The notes beneath the pieces are model-generated. The model saw only the letters and a list, made by a program, of their open reading frames with translations, made no database searches and had not been told where the DNA came from. A stretch of DNA of 64,000 nucleotides, taken from Drosophila miranda (Eukaryota > Arthropoda > Insecta > Diptera > Drosophilidae). This document shows, in pieces, positions 35,262 through 47,687 of this stretch. A program made the position numbers and the translations under genes. The stretch lies in NCBI RefSeq assembly GCF_003369915.1, contig NC_046676.1, positions 10,770,001 to 10,834,000 on the forward strand. The letters are read 5' to 3'. The first letter of the stretch is position 1. Each line of letters starts with the position of its first letter.

Positions 35262-37706
35262 TATTGTAACGCTTAAACAAACTTTTGTTAATTGTCGCTC
35301 AAATCTTTATAGGTCTAAGCATCTTTGTTTGATCAACAAAAAGCTCTTGATAGCTATTCACGTATTTGGTATTTATCTGGGAGAGCGTTCACTGTCCGTA
35401 CAATGTTTTTACAGCACTAGCAATTAATTAAGTGACAAATGACACTCCATGTTCATCTTCTAGTTTCTCCCAGAACAGACTCTTTGCGACTGGCTAATTA
35501 TAGTTATATTAAGTGGTTTTTCGCAGCCACTCGAGTGATATCTGCACCCGTATATAAGATCTCTCTGCCCATGTACCATATCATATTGAAACGGAAACCG
35601 AAATTCAAACCCAAACCCAAGCAAGTTAGCACAAAGTGCGAAAAAAATATATACATATATACTGAATTCAAATGATGAGTCGCCCCGCAATGCCACTTTG
35701 AACGTAATTAATTTGTTTGTTCAGCAAAAAATCATTTGGAGCGTGAGCCAATGACTTTTTTGGGGGGGGACAGTGGCCGGCAAAATATTGCGGTCAGGCA
35801 ATTAAAAAACTATCTGAGATCTCATCTCCTTGATCAATCCCCAGCAAAATAGTTTTCAATTAGTTTGAGGCGCCACATGCTCTCAGGGAGATAAACAAAA
35901 GAGGGCAATAAATTGGGTAACGGAAAACAAACCATATTTCAATATCAATTCAGGCGGGTATTCGCAATGTAAATAAATACCACAAAACGCATAAATCACC
36001 TGGAAATTTTGCACAAAACAAAACCCTCAAATGTACGTGTTTTTATACAGAAATGAATAAATTTCACACACATATGTACCTATATTTCGTTTTGAAATTC
36101 TGAAAGATATACTGAAAGCTGTGTGCACAGCTTGAGCCGGAGCTTGGGTTGGGAATTTCAAAAGAAACAGAATTGTGTCAACTTTTGGGTGCAGGCGACA
36201 AAAGCATTTCACTCCCCACTTATGTATAAATCACTTAATGCCATCACTTAATATAATCTCACTTGTGGTTTCTAGACTATCCCGCATACATATAGACTTT
36301 TGATAGACACAGATACAGGCGGCATCAATCATAGCAAAAAATCTTTCCAGACTGTAGCTTAGCAGGGGATTTTTCTACCCATTATATGTATTAGATAATG
36401 TAATAGGAAACAATAAGCTGTTTAGGGATCAACAAGCGAAACGATATATCACGACACTAAGCACACATGGACCTCAATGAATATCCAAAAAATATTTAAG
36501 GGCTTGTATTCGGCATAGCCCATAGCTATCTAGCTAGAACGAAAGTTTATGGCAGTTTTGGAATTTACACCTGAGGAATTCCATTTGGTTAGTGCACACA
36601 AAATATTTAAATCTGATCGACTATAGAAATCACTTTTGTTTCACGCGAATGGCACCCGCCCTAAATGGGCAATTACTTCTACCAAATTCAGGTAAGGAGT
36701 TAAGTTAGTGATCCCATTTAATTTACAATAATTTCTTGATTGTACGCGATTAAAATAAATACAACCTTTGCAAGCAGTGTCTATGATCGCACTGAGCGTC
36801 GAGCACGGTCTGCCGATGCCGGGCGGGTGCAAAATGTGCCGGTCCGATTTGTTATGACTTTTATCGGAATTTGCTTGTTCATGCCTGTAACGAAGATCGC
36901 CTCGGCAATAAATGGAGAGCATGCGAAAGAACTTTCTCTCTTTCCCTCCCTCTCTCTTAAGGGAAGCTGTCGTCGTGTCTTATCACTCGCGAAGTTATGC
37001 AATGAGAGCGCAGCGTCTCATTTCTCATTCTCATTCACAGCTGCCATCTCTCTCACTCAAATGCTCGCCCATGGAAAGTAAGAGTCTAGTGACCACGACA
37101 CAAACTTAATTATAAATGCGAAAGCTTGCCCAGCTTCGGGTGCCGAAGCTTTTGACACCCTTTCGAATCGATCATTGCCGTAGCAACTTGTTGTGCGGTT
37201 GGTTTATCTTTAGATCAGATCGTTCCCTGATCAAGAATATCTTCTAAAGTGGGAAATCCTAATCAAAATTACTACTACTCTTTGGAAGAGTATAATATCT
37301 TGCTCTTTCAAAAAGCAGGCTATCACAGCATGGAAGCTGTCGTATCTTATCGGTCGCGAAACAAAGTGTAGTTGTTATATCAAAGCATACAAATATTCCC
37401 ATTGAAAGCTGTCACGCAAATAGAACAAAACTCTAGCGGATAGGCGGTATTTATTCCCAATGGAAATCAAAAAAAGTATTCCTAATTTAAGTAACGATTT
37501 TGCACAAAATGTATTTGCAAATATGCCTAGATAGTAGTATGTCCTGGTTGAACCTATAAGACCGTAATTGGAAGAACGAAAGAGCATACAATATACATAT
37601 GACGAATATGACTACAAATCGAGCTAGTGGCAAACGTTTACATAATTTCATAAAATACAATACATGTGCTCTGCAATGGAGGGAGGATACGAAGAGAAGG
37701 ATTTGT
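35262..37706. other. 2.4-kb spacer between nucleotidases B and C
   Basis: AT-rich, no supported gene. It contains a plus-strand TATATAAG near 35552 with no ORF after it, and a perfect short hairpin at 37132-37150. The open frames at 36641-37109 are unrecognised and overlap on both strands. Confidence 0.5.
37132..37150. repeat. Perfect 8-bp inverted repeat with 3-nt loop
   Basis: AGCTTCGG-GTG-CCGAAGCT, flanked by aagctt-like bases. It resembles stem-loops in degraded transposon ends, but nothing else around it identifies an element. Confidence 0.6.
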
Positions 37707-39856
37707 TTAGTTTATGAATCTGGTGGCCAGGGACGAGATCAGGATGAGGGCGATGGACGCCACAATGTTGGCCCCCGAATCTTTGTCGTCCTTCTCGTGG
37801 ATGACTATACGGTCCTGGATCTCGGGATAGACGTAGTGCCGTTGAGTGAGGTAAACGATAACGGAGACTATATCGTTGCGCTGCATGCGAATGCTGAGGG
37901 GGTCGCTCTGCTCGGTGAAGGTGTAACCGTCGCCGCCCTCGAGCAGGAACTGGGGCACGATCACGAAGTAGTTGGCACTCTCGTTGACCCTGCTGTACGA
38001 GGGCACGATGCAGTCGCCGCAGAGCGCCTGCGCGGAGACCAAGCGCTGACCCTCGGCGTTGTTGTAGTTGTACTCCACCCGCAGGCCCGACATCTGCAGG
38101 AACCCGCCATTCGAATCGAGCAACCTCACTCCAGCCGAGTGCTCCAGAGCCGCCAGCAAGGTCTTGCCCGTCACCCTCGTGACGAACAAATCGTTCTCGA
38201 AGGGTAGGACGGCAAGGAGATCGCTACCCGTGATATTTCCGTCCGCATCCTTCTCAATCGCAGCTCGAATTCCTACAGAGAAATCAGAGTTACATACAGT
38301 CGGAACAGGAATGGGTTTTGCACTTTGAAGTGATTGACCAACCTCCTCCCTGCATCAGGGCAATGGGTGCATCTGTCCAGTATTCGCCACCCTCTTCCTC
38401 CAAGACGCGCGCATAAACCATGGCATCGGTGATCAGATTGCCCAAGTTACACTCCCTCATCCGACAGACGTTGCCGCCCTCGAGATGCACCTTGGTGTAG
38501 CCCACAATAGAGTTCTCCATAGCGGTCACATTGGGTCGGTACACCTCCAGCAGGTCCAGCAGCTCCTGTTCCTGGGCCACGGAGGCATTCAGCAGGATCG
38601 GTGCCCCGTCGAACTCAAGCAGATTTCCCTCCGCGTCGAACTGGGAATATATAGATTCAGTTATCGGTTATCATTAGCTACAGAGTGGTTTAGTTGTGGC
38701 ACCCACCTGCACATGGATCTTGCCCAGATATTTTGTGTATGCATAGGCCTGGACCACTGGCACCTTCTTGCCGTTCTCCTGCACCACTGTCGTAGGATAG
38801 GGCCCACGCACGGCCTCCTGATCAGAGTCCGTGGGATCGGCCACGGGCTGGCTGGAGTCAAGGAAGGTGTGCGAGTGTCCGCCAATGACAATATCCACCT
38901 CCGGGCAGCTCCTTGCTATCTCCTGGTCCCTGAGGTAGCCCGAATGGCCCAAGGCAATGATGATCTTGATGCCGTCAGCTTTAAGCCTAGCTGCCTCAGC
39001 ACTAAAGTGGAATGAAATAGTCACTCCATCTTCTTTTCGGATATGCATAAATGTTAAGGGATGAACTCACTTGATGGCCACTATTTCATCTACGTACTCC
39101 ACGTTGTTCTTGGAGGCCAGAATTTTGGTGTCTGGCGTGAGGTAGCCAATCACGCCGATCCTGGTTCCATTTGCTTCGAGGATGGTGGAGTTGGCCAACG
39201 ACTTGGTGGCAGCCAAGTCTGGCTCGTTGGTCAGGTTGAGGTTGCAGGCCAGCACGGGGAACTCCACGTCATTCAGGAACGGGATTAGACCCTCGACATT
39301 TTTATCGAACTCGTGGTTTCCCAGCGACTGCAAAGGAGGTGGGGATTTAGTCTTGTTCGGCAAAAGTGGAGAGCGCCAGCACTTACGATAGCATCGGGCT
39401 TGAGTTTGTTGAGGAAGGCGCTGGCAATCTCATCCTTAAAGATGGTGAACCAGGCAGTTCCAGTGTATGTGTCGCCGGCATTCAGGTAGAGGACGGCAGG
39501 TCCACCGTTCTCAGCCTCTTTGCGGTACTTGCGAACTCTTTTTTTGGGGTAAGAGAAGAAGAAGGTTGATTTGGTAGATTAGAAAATGTCCGAGGGCCAA
39601 ATATTCAGCGTACGCACTCATAGGCCACTCGGGCGAATCCTCCGTAGCACTGGTCCGTATTGGCATCCTCCTGGGAGCATGTGCCGCTGTTCACGTTCGT
39701 CTGCTCGAACCGGGCGTGCATGTCATTGTTGTGCAGGATAATGATCTCCGTGGCGACATCGGCAATCTTTGGATCAATGGGGTTGGATCGGGCTGTCGGG
39801 GCCAGCACGGCCAGAAGCGAACAGGCGGCGATGAAGAAGGTCCGGGCAGATGGCAT
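37707..39856 (-). CDS. Ecto-5'-nucleotidase C (CD73-like)
   Basis: Six exons: 39618-39856, 39387-39537, 39071-39327, 38707-39001, 38343-38640 and 37707-38272, in phase, 601 residues. The signal peptide is MPSARTFFIAACSLLAVLA. All active-site motifs are present: ILHNNDMHARFEQ, NAGDTYTGT, GNHEFDKN, ALGHSG and GGHSHTFL. The C-terminal domain has CNLGNLITDAM and FLLEGGDGYTF, with a hydrophobic GPI-type end (IVASIALILISSLATRFI). Exon 4 is 18 bp longer than in A and B because of an acidic insert near PTDSDQEAV. It is the closest paralogue of B, with patches of near identity. The start has a good context (CGAAAATG). A leader exon may lie near 40463-40493 with donor CAT|GTAAGT and Inr TCAGTT. Confidence 0.94.
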
Positions 39857-42800
39857 TTTCGCACTGGAATGGCAAAGGTTATCCGTGTGATTAAACAGCT
39901 AAACCAATCCAGTGCCGTAAATCAAATACCAAATGATAACAGTTGAAGGGTTATATCAAGCCCTTCCGCTCAGCTAACCATCTAATTTGAGATGTTATCA
40001 CTGGCAGTACTTATTAGCAAATATTTATCAATCACGAGCCCCGCCAAAATCGCACTTCGAATCATTTAATAGTATGGTTTATGGAGTGCCTTAAATCTAA
40101 TCGGCAGCTTATCAAGCTCTGCGTGTGCAAATACACGCTGAACCCCATTCACCCATCCGATTCCATGCGATCGAACTTTTTTGGCTACTGCCATGGACAG
40201 CCACTCAATTAACTGGTTTCTTTCACAGCTGTGAATGGTAATGGCGATGAATCGGAGCTGAAGTTGAGCTTGAAACGCTCTTTGGCTCTCTGTGCGGCTA
40301 ATGGCTGGCTAATGAGACTTCTGAACGAAATCTGTTTCCGATAGACGCTGCCAACTCAAACGAAACTCAAACCGAAACTGAGACGGAGACGGAGACGGAG
40401 ACAGAAACCAAGCGATTTGGCCGTGAATTTAGGTAGGGGCAGGCCGTTGAACGCTACTTACATGCACTCGTCACACGATCCACGGGCTAACTGACCCGAA
40501 ATTGGCCAAAACAGCAGCACGGCACACAACCGTTATAACCGAGCGGAGTACTGAGAGCCGACAACCGACAACCAAAATTTACTGTTTCGCCGAGCGGGCG
40601 GAGTGGATAGATTGCGATAACGTTTCGGCCCTGGCTCTGACTCCGCTCTGCTCTGCTCCGCTCTGTGGCTCTGGGAGCGTCATTATTTATTTGTTATTAA
40701 CCTTTTTTTTTTTTGCATTATTATATTCTGGTTTTTGTTTGTTCAGGGGGCGGTGTCAGAAGAGCGCTTATCACCCCCGCTTCTTCAGTGTCTAATCAGA
40801 TGAATTGGTGGTTGTGGTGCAGATAATCGAGGGGACAGCCTATACAGCGTATATTACGCTGTATATCTGTATCTATACTGCTGAGTCAATGCCAATCACA
40901 AAGGGGCAAGTGCTTGTCGCCAAATACCCAAAGCAATTGCCAAAACAGATCTTGATCTTCCCACGTTGGCACAAATGATCGCAAGCTTTTACGGGAATCA
41001 CACAGAACCTTACAGTAATGTACATATAGTAGGATCCAGTAATAGAAATGGGTAATGGCAATGGAAATGCGAGATAGAGAAAACCCCTTAATTAGCGAAA
41101 CTTTGGATCAGATCGTCCAATCGCACTGAAACCGAATATTGTGATCGCACACAATGTGCTTTTCAAGAATTTGTTTTTGAAATAAAATCCAATTTCATTG
41201 ATAACAAAGCTGCTCCTTGTTCTGCTCTGATTTATGATGCATTTGGGCGGCATGGTAACCCAAAAAAATTTGATAGATAAAGTTTGGAAAGATTTATGCG
41301 TCTGCTGGCAAAAATGTCTGTCAGTATGAGGCCCAATGACGGGATTATAATTGTTTCGGTTTTTCGCTTGTGTGATGATCATTCAATTGGACACGAGTTA
41401 ATGCTCTCACACACTCACGCTCACTCGATCTTACCTCAATTATTTGCTGCCACTTGCCGCGCGATCTTTCAAACTGTTCAATCAGATATGTATGTATGTG
41501 CCCACGGCTCGAGTATATACTATACACACGTACGTATGTCCCCACATCTGAGGCAGTCAGTCGACAGCTGGGCCAGTGGATGATGTATTATGTGGCTGGG
41601 CTCTGTTGAAGATGGCGGCAGCTCTGCGAGCACAGAGCTGGATGGGCCTAAATTACTTGGACGAATATATAGGTAGGTACTCGCAGCACTTTCCTCGCCT
41701 TTTTGTCGTTTAAATATACCCCAAAAAGAAAAGAGAACTAAACAAAACCAATTGGGTTGGTTCGAAAATAAAACAAAAATGCTTAGTAAAGTTTAACACG
41801 TAATCGAGAGTGTCGGAAAAACAGAGCAGCGCAAGAAAAACAACATGAAATATTACACAATATCAAGTGAGAGATGATAAAGAGATAAAAGAATATATGA
41901 GGCTATTGTGGTTGACACAATACATGCCTGCATATTGCTATAAACATATTGAATATCCGGTAAATTATATATTACATATATAGTGAGTCATCGACTAATT
42001 CAATGAAACAATAGATATATGATACACAATGTGATATGATTGGATACATAATGAGATAGTACGGATCCAACAATAATAACAATACTAAACTATTGATTGA
42101 TAGTTCCTAAAGGCTATTATTTCTATACAATCTCTAAGGATATGATAGACCAAAAATACATTCAGAATGCTTCAATTTATGCCTCTAACAATTCAATTCC
42201 AGTTTGATTAAAAACTATGTCACAAATCAATCTAATACTCAATCTATTTCCCTTGCCATAAGGAGGAAATACAGGCTGAAAATAGGCAAGCTTATGAAAA
42301 GAAATAACGATTTGTTTGTTTGAAATATTTGCAGCAATTCGATTTATTGTCTTTGAATTTTTCCAATATAATACCTATATGTATGTGTGGCTCATATAGC
42401 AACAATAAAGCAAGAGTTTCGTTGGTTGGCAGAAGTAAACAAGATTTGATTGATATTTAATTGCCATGGCAACTGAAAAACCTGGGTGCTGCTACCCCTA
42501 ATTTCTCTCAGTGCACACACATAGGTATAGGTGTGCACTTATCATTGCAATGGCAGGTCAAACTCACGAATCGTCGACATTCGGCACAGTCCTCGGGGGC
42601 AACGAAAATCGAAGAGCTGAATGTGAAGCGTGCCAGCTGCAAATGCCCGATCCGACCAGCCATAACCGAGCGGGGAATACCCTACTATAATAAAATAATA
42701 AATGAAGACTTTCTTCATAATAAAATAAATAAAATATTTATGTATTTATGTACCCTGAGATTCCCCTGGAGATGGAATCACTTTATTGCTGCGAAGAGCT

Positions 42801-43400
42801 TTTGTCGAAAGATTTCTGTAACCATCTTTGCCGCAAAAGAAGGAGACAGCATGCAGTCTTTGTGGCCGAACCCAACCGAAGGGATCTGTTCGATTCGGGA
42901 TGAACAGCCACGAGACAACAGCCAAACGGAAAGGGAAAGGGCAGGGCAAAGGGACACGAAAGGAACAGGGAGGGGGACCGTGGCAGGACATGGAATGGTG
43001 GTAGAAGTAGAGGAAGCGAGAGCCAGGCTGTTGCCACTGCGCTGCTGCGTCTGCTGTGGCGGCTGCAGCCAGAGAGCAGCAGCTTGCCAGGGGTTGTTGC
43101 AATATCCTGCTGCTGCTTCTGCTCCTGCTCCTGGCCTGTATCCTGTTGCCTTCCCGCTTCAGCTGCCGCAGCGGCAGCGGCAGCAGCAATTCAAACAGCT
43201 GCAACAATTTTTTCCTGCTGTTGTTGTTGGACTTTGCTTTTAATTTCTTTGGGTCGTCGTCACATCCCCTAATGCCACCGCGCCGCCCTGCCACTCCGCT
43301 ATGCTATCTCTGGTTCCTGTGGCACTTGGGGTTGGAGTTGCCCCTTGCCAGTCGCCAGTTGCCAGTTGGTTGCCGGGGTGCATTCGGATCGGAGCAGTTG
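39857..43400. other. 3.5-kb spacer upstream of nucleotidase C
   Basis: Left end: probable 5' UTR and intron of nucleotidase C, with a GAGACG run at 40379-40402. 40700-42700 is AT-rich with no recognised gene. 42750-43400 is CAG/CTG-rich, which explains overlapping ORFs on both strands. Confidence 0.5.
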
Positions 43401-43435
43401 TCAGTCGTTGCGATCGCCAGCTAAACGAAGGTTGT
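43401..43435 (+). promoter_or_regulatory. Inr plus DPE core promoter
   Basis: Initiator TCAGTC with A+1 at 43403, and GGTTGT at 43430-43435, that is +28 to +33. This exactly fits the fly DPE consensus RGWYVT at its required spacing. The start codon at 43510 follows after a 107-bp leader. No TATA box is present. Confidence 0.65.
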
Positions 43436-43509
43436 GCCGCGGACAGTCGAATCCCTTCCCAACCCATCCCAGATCGAAGCCAGAGTATCTATCTAATCCT
43501 CCGCCAGCC

Positions 43510-44076
43510 ATGTCGGGCAAGCTGATCATGAAGCGCAAGCGTGCGGATCAGCACAGCAGAAGAGAGCACGAGCAGCAGCCGGAGGAGCGCCCACAACAGC
43601 AACAGCAGCGGCATCCACAACATCAGGAAGAGGCAGAAGAGCAAGGAGGACCGGAGAAGCGCCACCGACCCTTGACCCCACCTGCCGAGCAGCCAGCAGA
43701 GGGATCCGAGGAAGATTCCCCCAACAGAATTCTGCTCGAGGCCCTGCAGAAGATCATGGAGCTGCAGTCGGAGCTGGATGCCTTCGAGCAGGACCTGGAC
43801 GAGCGCGATGGCTACCAAGCAGCGGTGGCTGACGAGGAGGAGGATGACCAGGAAGCAGAGAGCTTAGACGATGACAACCTGGACGCTGAGGTGGCTGCCC
43901 AATTCGCACCACCCACTCCTGGCCAGCGCAGCCAGGCCGAGGCTCTTGGTTTCGCCATGTGCGCCCGAGAGACTCTCCTCTTCCTGCAGAGCGAGGGCAT
44001 CCCCACCGAGTCGCCGCTGTACCAGACGCTCCTCGGAAAGCTAGTCGGCCAGAGCGATGGCCTACTGCACGCCTAA
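43510..44076 (+). CDS. Small nuclear-type protein with coiled coil and Orange-like C-terminal motif
   Basis: Single-exon gene, 188 residues, start context gccATG. N-terminus basic (KLIMKRKRAD, a possible nuclear signal), then Gln/Glu-rich. Residues 75-105 form a predicted amphipathic helix (RILLEALQKIMELQSELD), followed by an acidic stretch. The C-terminus ALGFAMCARETLLFL..SPLYQTLLGKL has the GF-x2-C-x2-E-x3-FL spacing of the Orange domain of Hairy/E(spl)/Hey proteins, but there is no bHLH domain. I do not recognise the gene. A role as a transcription cofactor would be a guess from these features. It has its own Inr/DPE promoter, and a poly(A) signal (aataaa) sits near 44268-44273. Confidence 0.75.
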   Translation: MSGKLIMKRKRADQHSRREHEQQPEERPQQQQQRHPQHQEEAEEQGGPEKRHRPLTPPAEQPAEGSEEDSPNRILLEALQKIMELQSELDAFEQDLDERDGYQAAVADEEEDDQEAESLDDDNLDAEVAAQFAPPTPGQRSQAEALGFAMCARETLLFLQSEGIPTESPLYQTLLGKLVGQSDGLLHA

Positions 44077-44279
44077 CCGAGAGAGCCGGGCCTCCGCCCC
44101 TCATTCTAGTCACTTTGCTGCGATCTCACTGCAAGTAAAACGAGAGGGAACCTAGGGGATGATCACTCCCGAGCTACGGGGTGTGTCACCCTGGGATCCG
44201 CGTAATCCTAAGCTGTTTACTCTAGTCAATTATTGTGAAGCAATATAAAAATGAGCGAAAAACAACAAATAAACCACTA

Positions 44280-46987
44280 TATTTATATAAATTATGATAG
44301 AAAAAGATAAAGAAAGGCATTTTTACTGATGGGGATGAATTTGAATCAATGGTAAGCATTAGATTTCCTGGAAAATTTGCAGATTGGATAAGGGATTCTT
44401 TACAGCGACATCTACTGGGACCATGGAAATGAGTATCATAAATTTTTATGAATGGGTAAGGGTTACAGTTCCATACATTATAAATTCAGTAAGCAGGTAT
44501 CTGCCACAGTAATATCCTTTTAATGACTAGTCCCTCGTTAAAAACAGCTACTCTTTCGCGCACTTTACAATCTCCCAAATGATCATAAATAATGTAAACA
44601 CAAATTCGAATTTATTAATTTTCCATACATTTTAAATATATTTATTGATTTATTTATTATTTGTGTTATTTAATTTTACATATAATAATTAATGAGAATA
44701 ACTCAATCTCAATCGCAATATATTATTTCTTTGAATTCTCTTTGTAAGTATATATATCTATATAGTGTATATATATTTATTGTTGTTGTTAGGGCGGGGG
44801 AAGTTTTTTATTCGATTATTATTATTGAAATTGTTTACCTTTATTTTTTAGAGTTTTTTGTATAATTTGTAACAACAATAATTATTTGTAATAAATGGTT
44901 GCATTTCCTTTGTTTATTTGCTATTTCATTTATTACTGATATTGTTTTAAAAACTAGATTTTAATTGTTTTCAACAATTTAACGTTTCACATGGTTGTAA
45001 GTAAATGTTTCTTAAGTTTTTGGACAAGATATTCTTTTAATTTTAATTTTATTCGATTTGATTTGTTAAGTCATTGCATTAGTATAAGTTGAATTGGTTC
45101 GCTCGGATCTCCAAAGATAAATTAAACAAAGTATTAAATAATAACAATTATGGGTGTGTCAATTGGTGACCCCGATGCGATTCATTTCTGACCTGACCTG
45201 ACCACTTTCCTACATACATTTGGCACACGCTTGTTCTTTCTACTTAAACACTATACAGAATCTTCATTAATGGTTTCAAAATCAGAACAAAAAACTCGAG
45301 CTTCGTAACGGTTTGGATTCTTGGTATTCAGAGTTATATTGAATTTAAGGGACGGCGGGCAAGAGCTATCCGTTTCATTGTCTTCAAGTCAGAATGATCA
45401 TAATGGATAGGTTCCTCGCCGCTTGCCCTGTCCCGTGTCGCGGGTTAAGTACATACATAGTTTAATATTGTTATAATATCGTATTAGTTAGCTGTCGGTT
45501 TAACTTTAATTTCGCATATGTGTGTAAATTAATCGAGTATTCATTATGGTTTCGTTACATTATGATTTACGTTTGGCTTTAAGTATTCTTTTTACTCTGT
45601 TATTGTTGTCGTATCTTGGGTTTTAATAAAGTAATCATTTGCAGCATTGTCCGTATATGGACCTGGTATTCACAATCTCTGAATAACTCGCCTATTCGCA
45701 TATTTTACGTGTATTCATGTGTTCCGTTAGTTATTTGTATTCGTTTTAGTATTCGATATATTTAATTTATGTTGAAATGTCGTGTATTACATAACTTCGT
45801 TTAGGTATTTTATCGTTTGTTTCTTGTTGTTGTTGTTTGCTTGTGTTTTGCCTCACCGTAAGCCTAGGCGATCTCAGTTAATAATGTAAATATTATAATT
45901 TGTATGTGTATATATATATATTCTTTATCTTTATCTTGATCTTTATCCGTATCTTTATCTTTATCGTTAGTTTTTGTCAAATATATATGCATATATAAAT
46001 AAAATTATGATTTCAAATGTGCCCTCTGTAATTATTTCATATATTCATGTATTGTATATATGTATATATTAATATTTATTTAGTTATTTAATCTCATAGA
46101 TTTTGTCTCGACCCGACCCGACCCCACCCGACCGGACCCTCAGCCCCAGGTCTATCCCTATACATAGCTTTGTCTTGCTTCGTCAGTTGAATTTGCTTTG
46201 TCTGTTATACTATCCCAGCTTTGAGCTGGGCCGCGAACCTAATTATTGATTCAACTGCCGTATCGATTGTAGCTCTAAGTAATCTTTCCATTATCTTGAA
46301 GATGTCGTGTAAATATAGATAAAAAATCGGACAATATATATATACTTATATATGTATGTATGTATATGTGTGTGTGTGTGTATATATCCATCTTTGACAC
46401 AATTTTATCGTTTGTTGCCCACGCAAAAGTAAGTTTCAATCTGTAGATCCAGCCTCATCTTCATAGAACGTTAATCCTTGCACGCAAAAATATATATATA
46501 TGTATAGTATATATAGATGTATGTATATGTTTTGTATGTTTCCATTTTGTAAATATTTCTCCCTCGTCATCCCTATATCATCTTATGCATTTAAGTGTAC
46601 AAAGTATTTGTGATGTAGTTGTTGATGTTGATGTTGTTGTTGATGTAGTTGTTGTATTGTTGAAATCAGAAAAACTGCACTGGCAAGAACGGAAATGTAC
46701 CAATATGTAGCGAAGAAGGATAAGCAGGTCTGTAAGAGAATGTTAATTGTATTTAGAGAGATGTTCTTGTTGTCGATCAATGCAAATAGATGATTGGATT
46801 TACCAATGATCATAGCTTTAGGCATATTCTACGAATTAAACATTACAAATAATCTAAGAAAGCTAAAATCGCATCACATTGACGCATCTATTTGCATTGA
46901 CTCGGTTTATTGTGTGCAAGGATGAAGGAGTTCGTTCTCTTTTGAATGGTTGCTTGGTGATGTTGTTCTGTTCTTTAAAATTTCTTT
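44280..46987 (-). other. Long AT-rich tract, probable 3' UTR of qkr54B
   Basis: No coding potential. AT-rich with TATATA runs, a ctttat hexamer array at 45920-45967 and (TATG)n at 46350-46380. It lies downstream of the last qkr54B exon and ends near the poly(A) signal of the convergent gene. A long 3' UTR, common for fly RNA-binding protein genes, is the simplest reading. Confidence 0.45.
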
Positions 46988-47687
46988 TCAATACCTTACT
47001 AATAGCATATCTGGCACTGTAGCGCTTGTAGCGGTGTTTCTGTTGTTATTTTTGCTGTCTAATGTGTGAGTTTTGCTGCTGTTGCCAACGTTTGGCATTG
47101 CTCTCGTATAGGCATTGGCATTGGCATTGGCATGGGTTGTGGTGGTATTGGCACTCTTTTGGCCAGGCATGGAATCCATTTGGTTGAGTGTACGAATATA
47201 GGCGGATATTGAGAACGAAACATCGTTGTTGCTATTGCTCTGGTGAAAGTTGTTGCTGGTATTATTATTGTTGTTGTTGTTGTTGTTGCTGTTGCTGTTC
47301 GTGGTTCTGTTACAATTAGTGGTGTTTTTATTTGGGTTGTGGTTGTTCATGTTGTTGTGGGCTGATAGCTGCGGTGGGAATTTTGGTTGCGACTGATGAA
47401 GTTGCTGCTGATTTGGCTGAAAGCATAGATCTCTAGTCGACATCATGTCTACTCATAGAGTTTTTGCTCACCTTGGAGCTACCACTGGCGTGGTAAAAGT
47501 AGTTGGGAGTGCTGTTCTTCGCATTTTGGCCCTCAGTTCCGGGGCTTGGCGTAAAGTTCTTGCTGTGGTTATGGCTGCTTGGGGTTGGGGCTTTCATCGT
47601 CAGATTGTGGTTTGCTGATGCTGGATTGGTGGCACTTGTCGCGCCGCTCACTCGACCTCCGCCGGCACTGCTATGGCCCAGTAAGTT
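46988..47687 (-). CDS. qkr54B: In-frame extension beyond the qkr54B TGA (readthrough or alternative isoform)
   Basis: The frame stays open after the TGA at 47688-47690. It runs NLLGHSSAGGGRVSG... to a donor at 47472|47471 (AAG|GTGAGC), skips to the acceptor ending at 47417, then continues in phase from 47416 to a stop at 46988. That adds about 215 residues rich in Asn, Gln, Ser and Thr (for example HNNMNNHNPNKN), typical of fly RNA-binding protein tails. The exon joint keeps the frame, so this looks like real coding sequence. It could be reached by stop-codon readthrough, by a start in another transcript, or if the TGA is an allele or sequencing error. Confidence 0.6.

Noticed and set aside
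46583-46825. 80-codon minus-strand ORF ending in Gln/His repeats
   Set aside because: Lies in the probable qkr54B 3' UTR; driven by a GTTGATGTT repeat.
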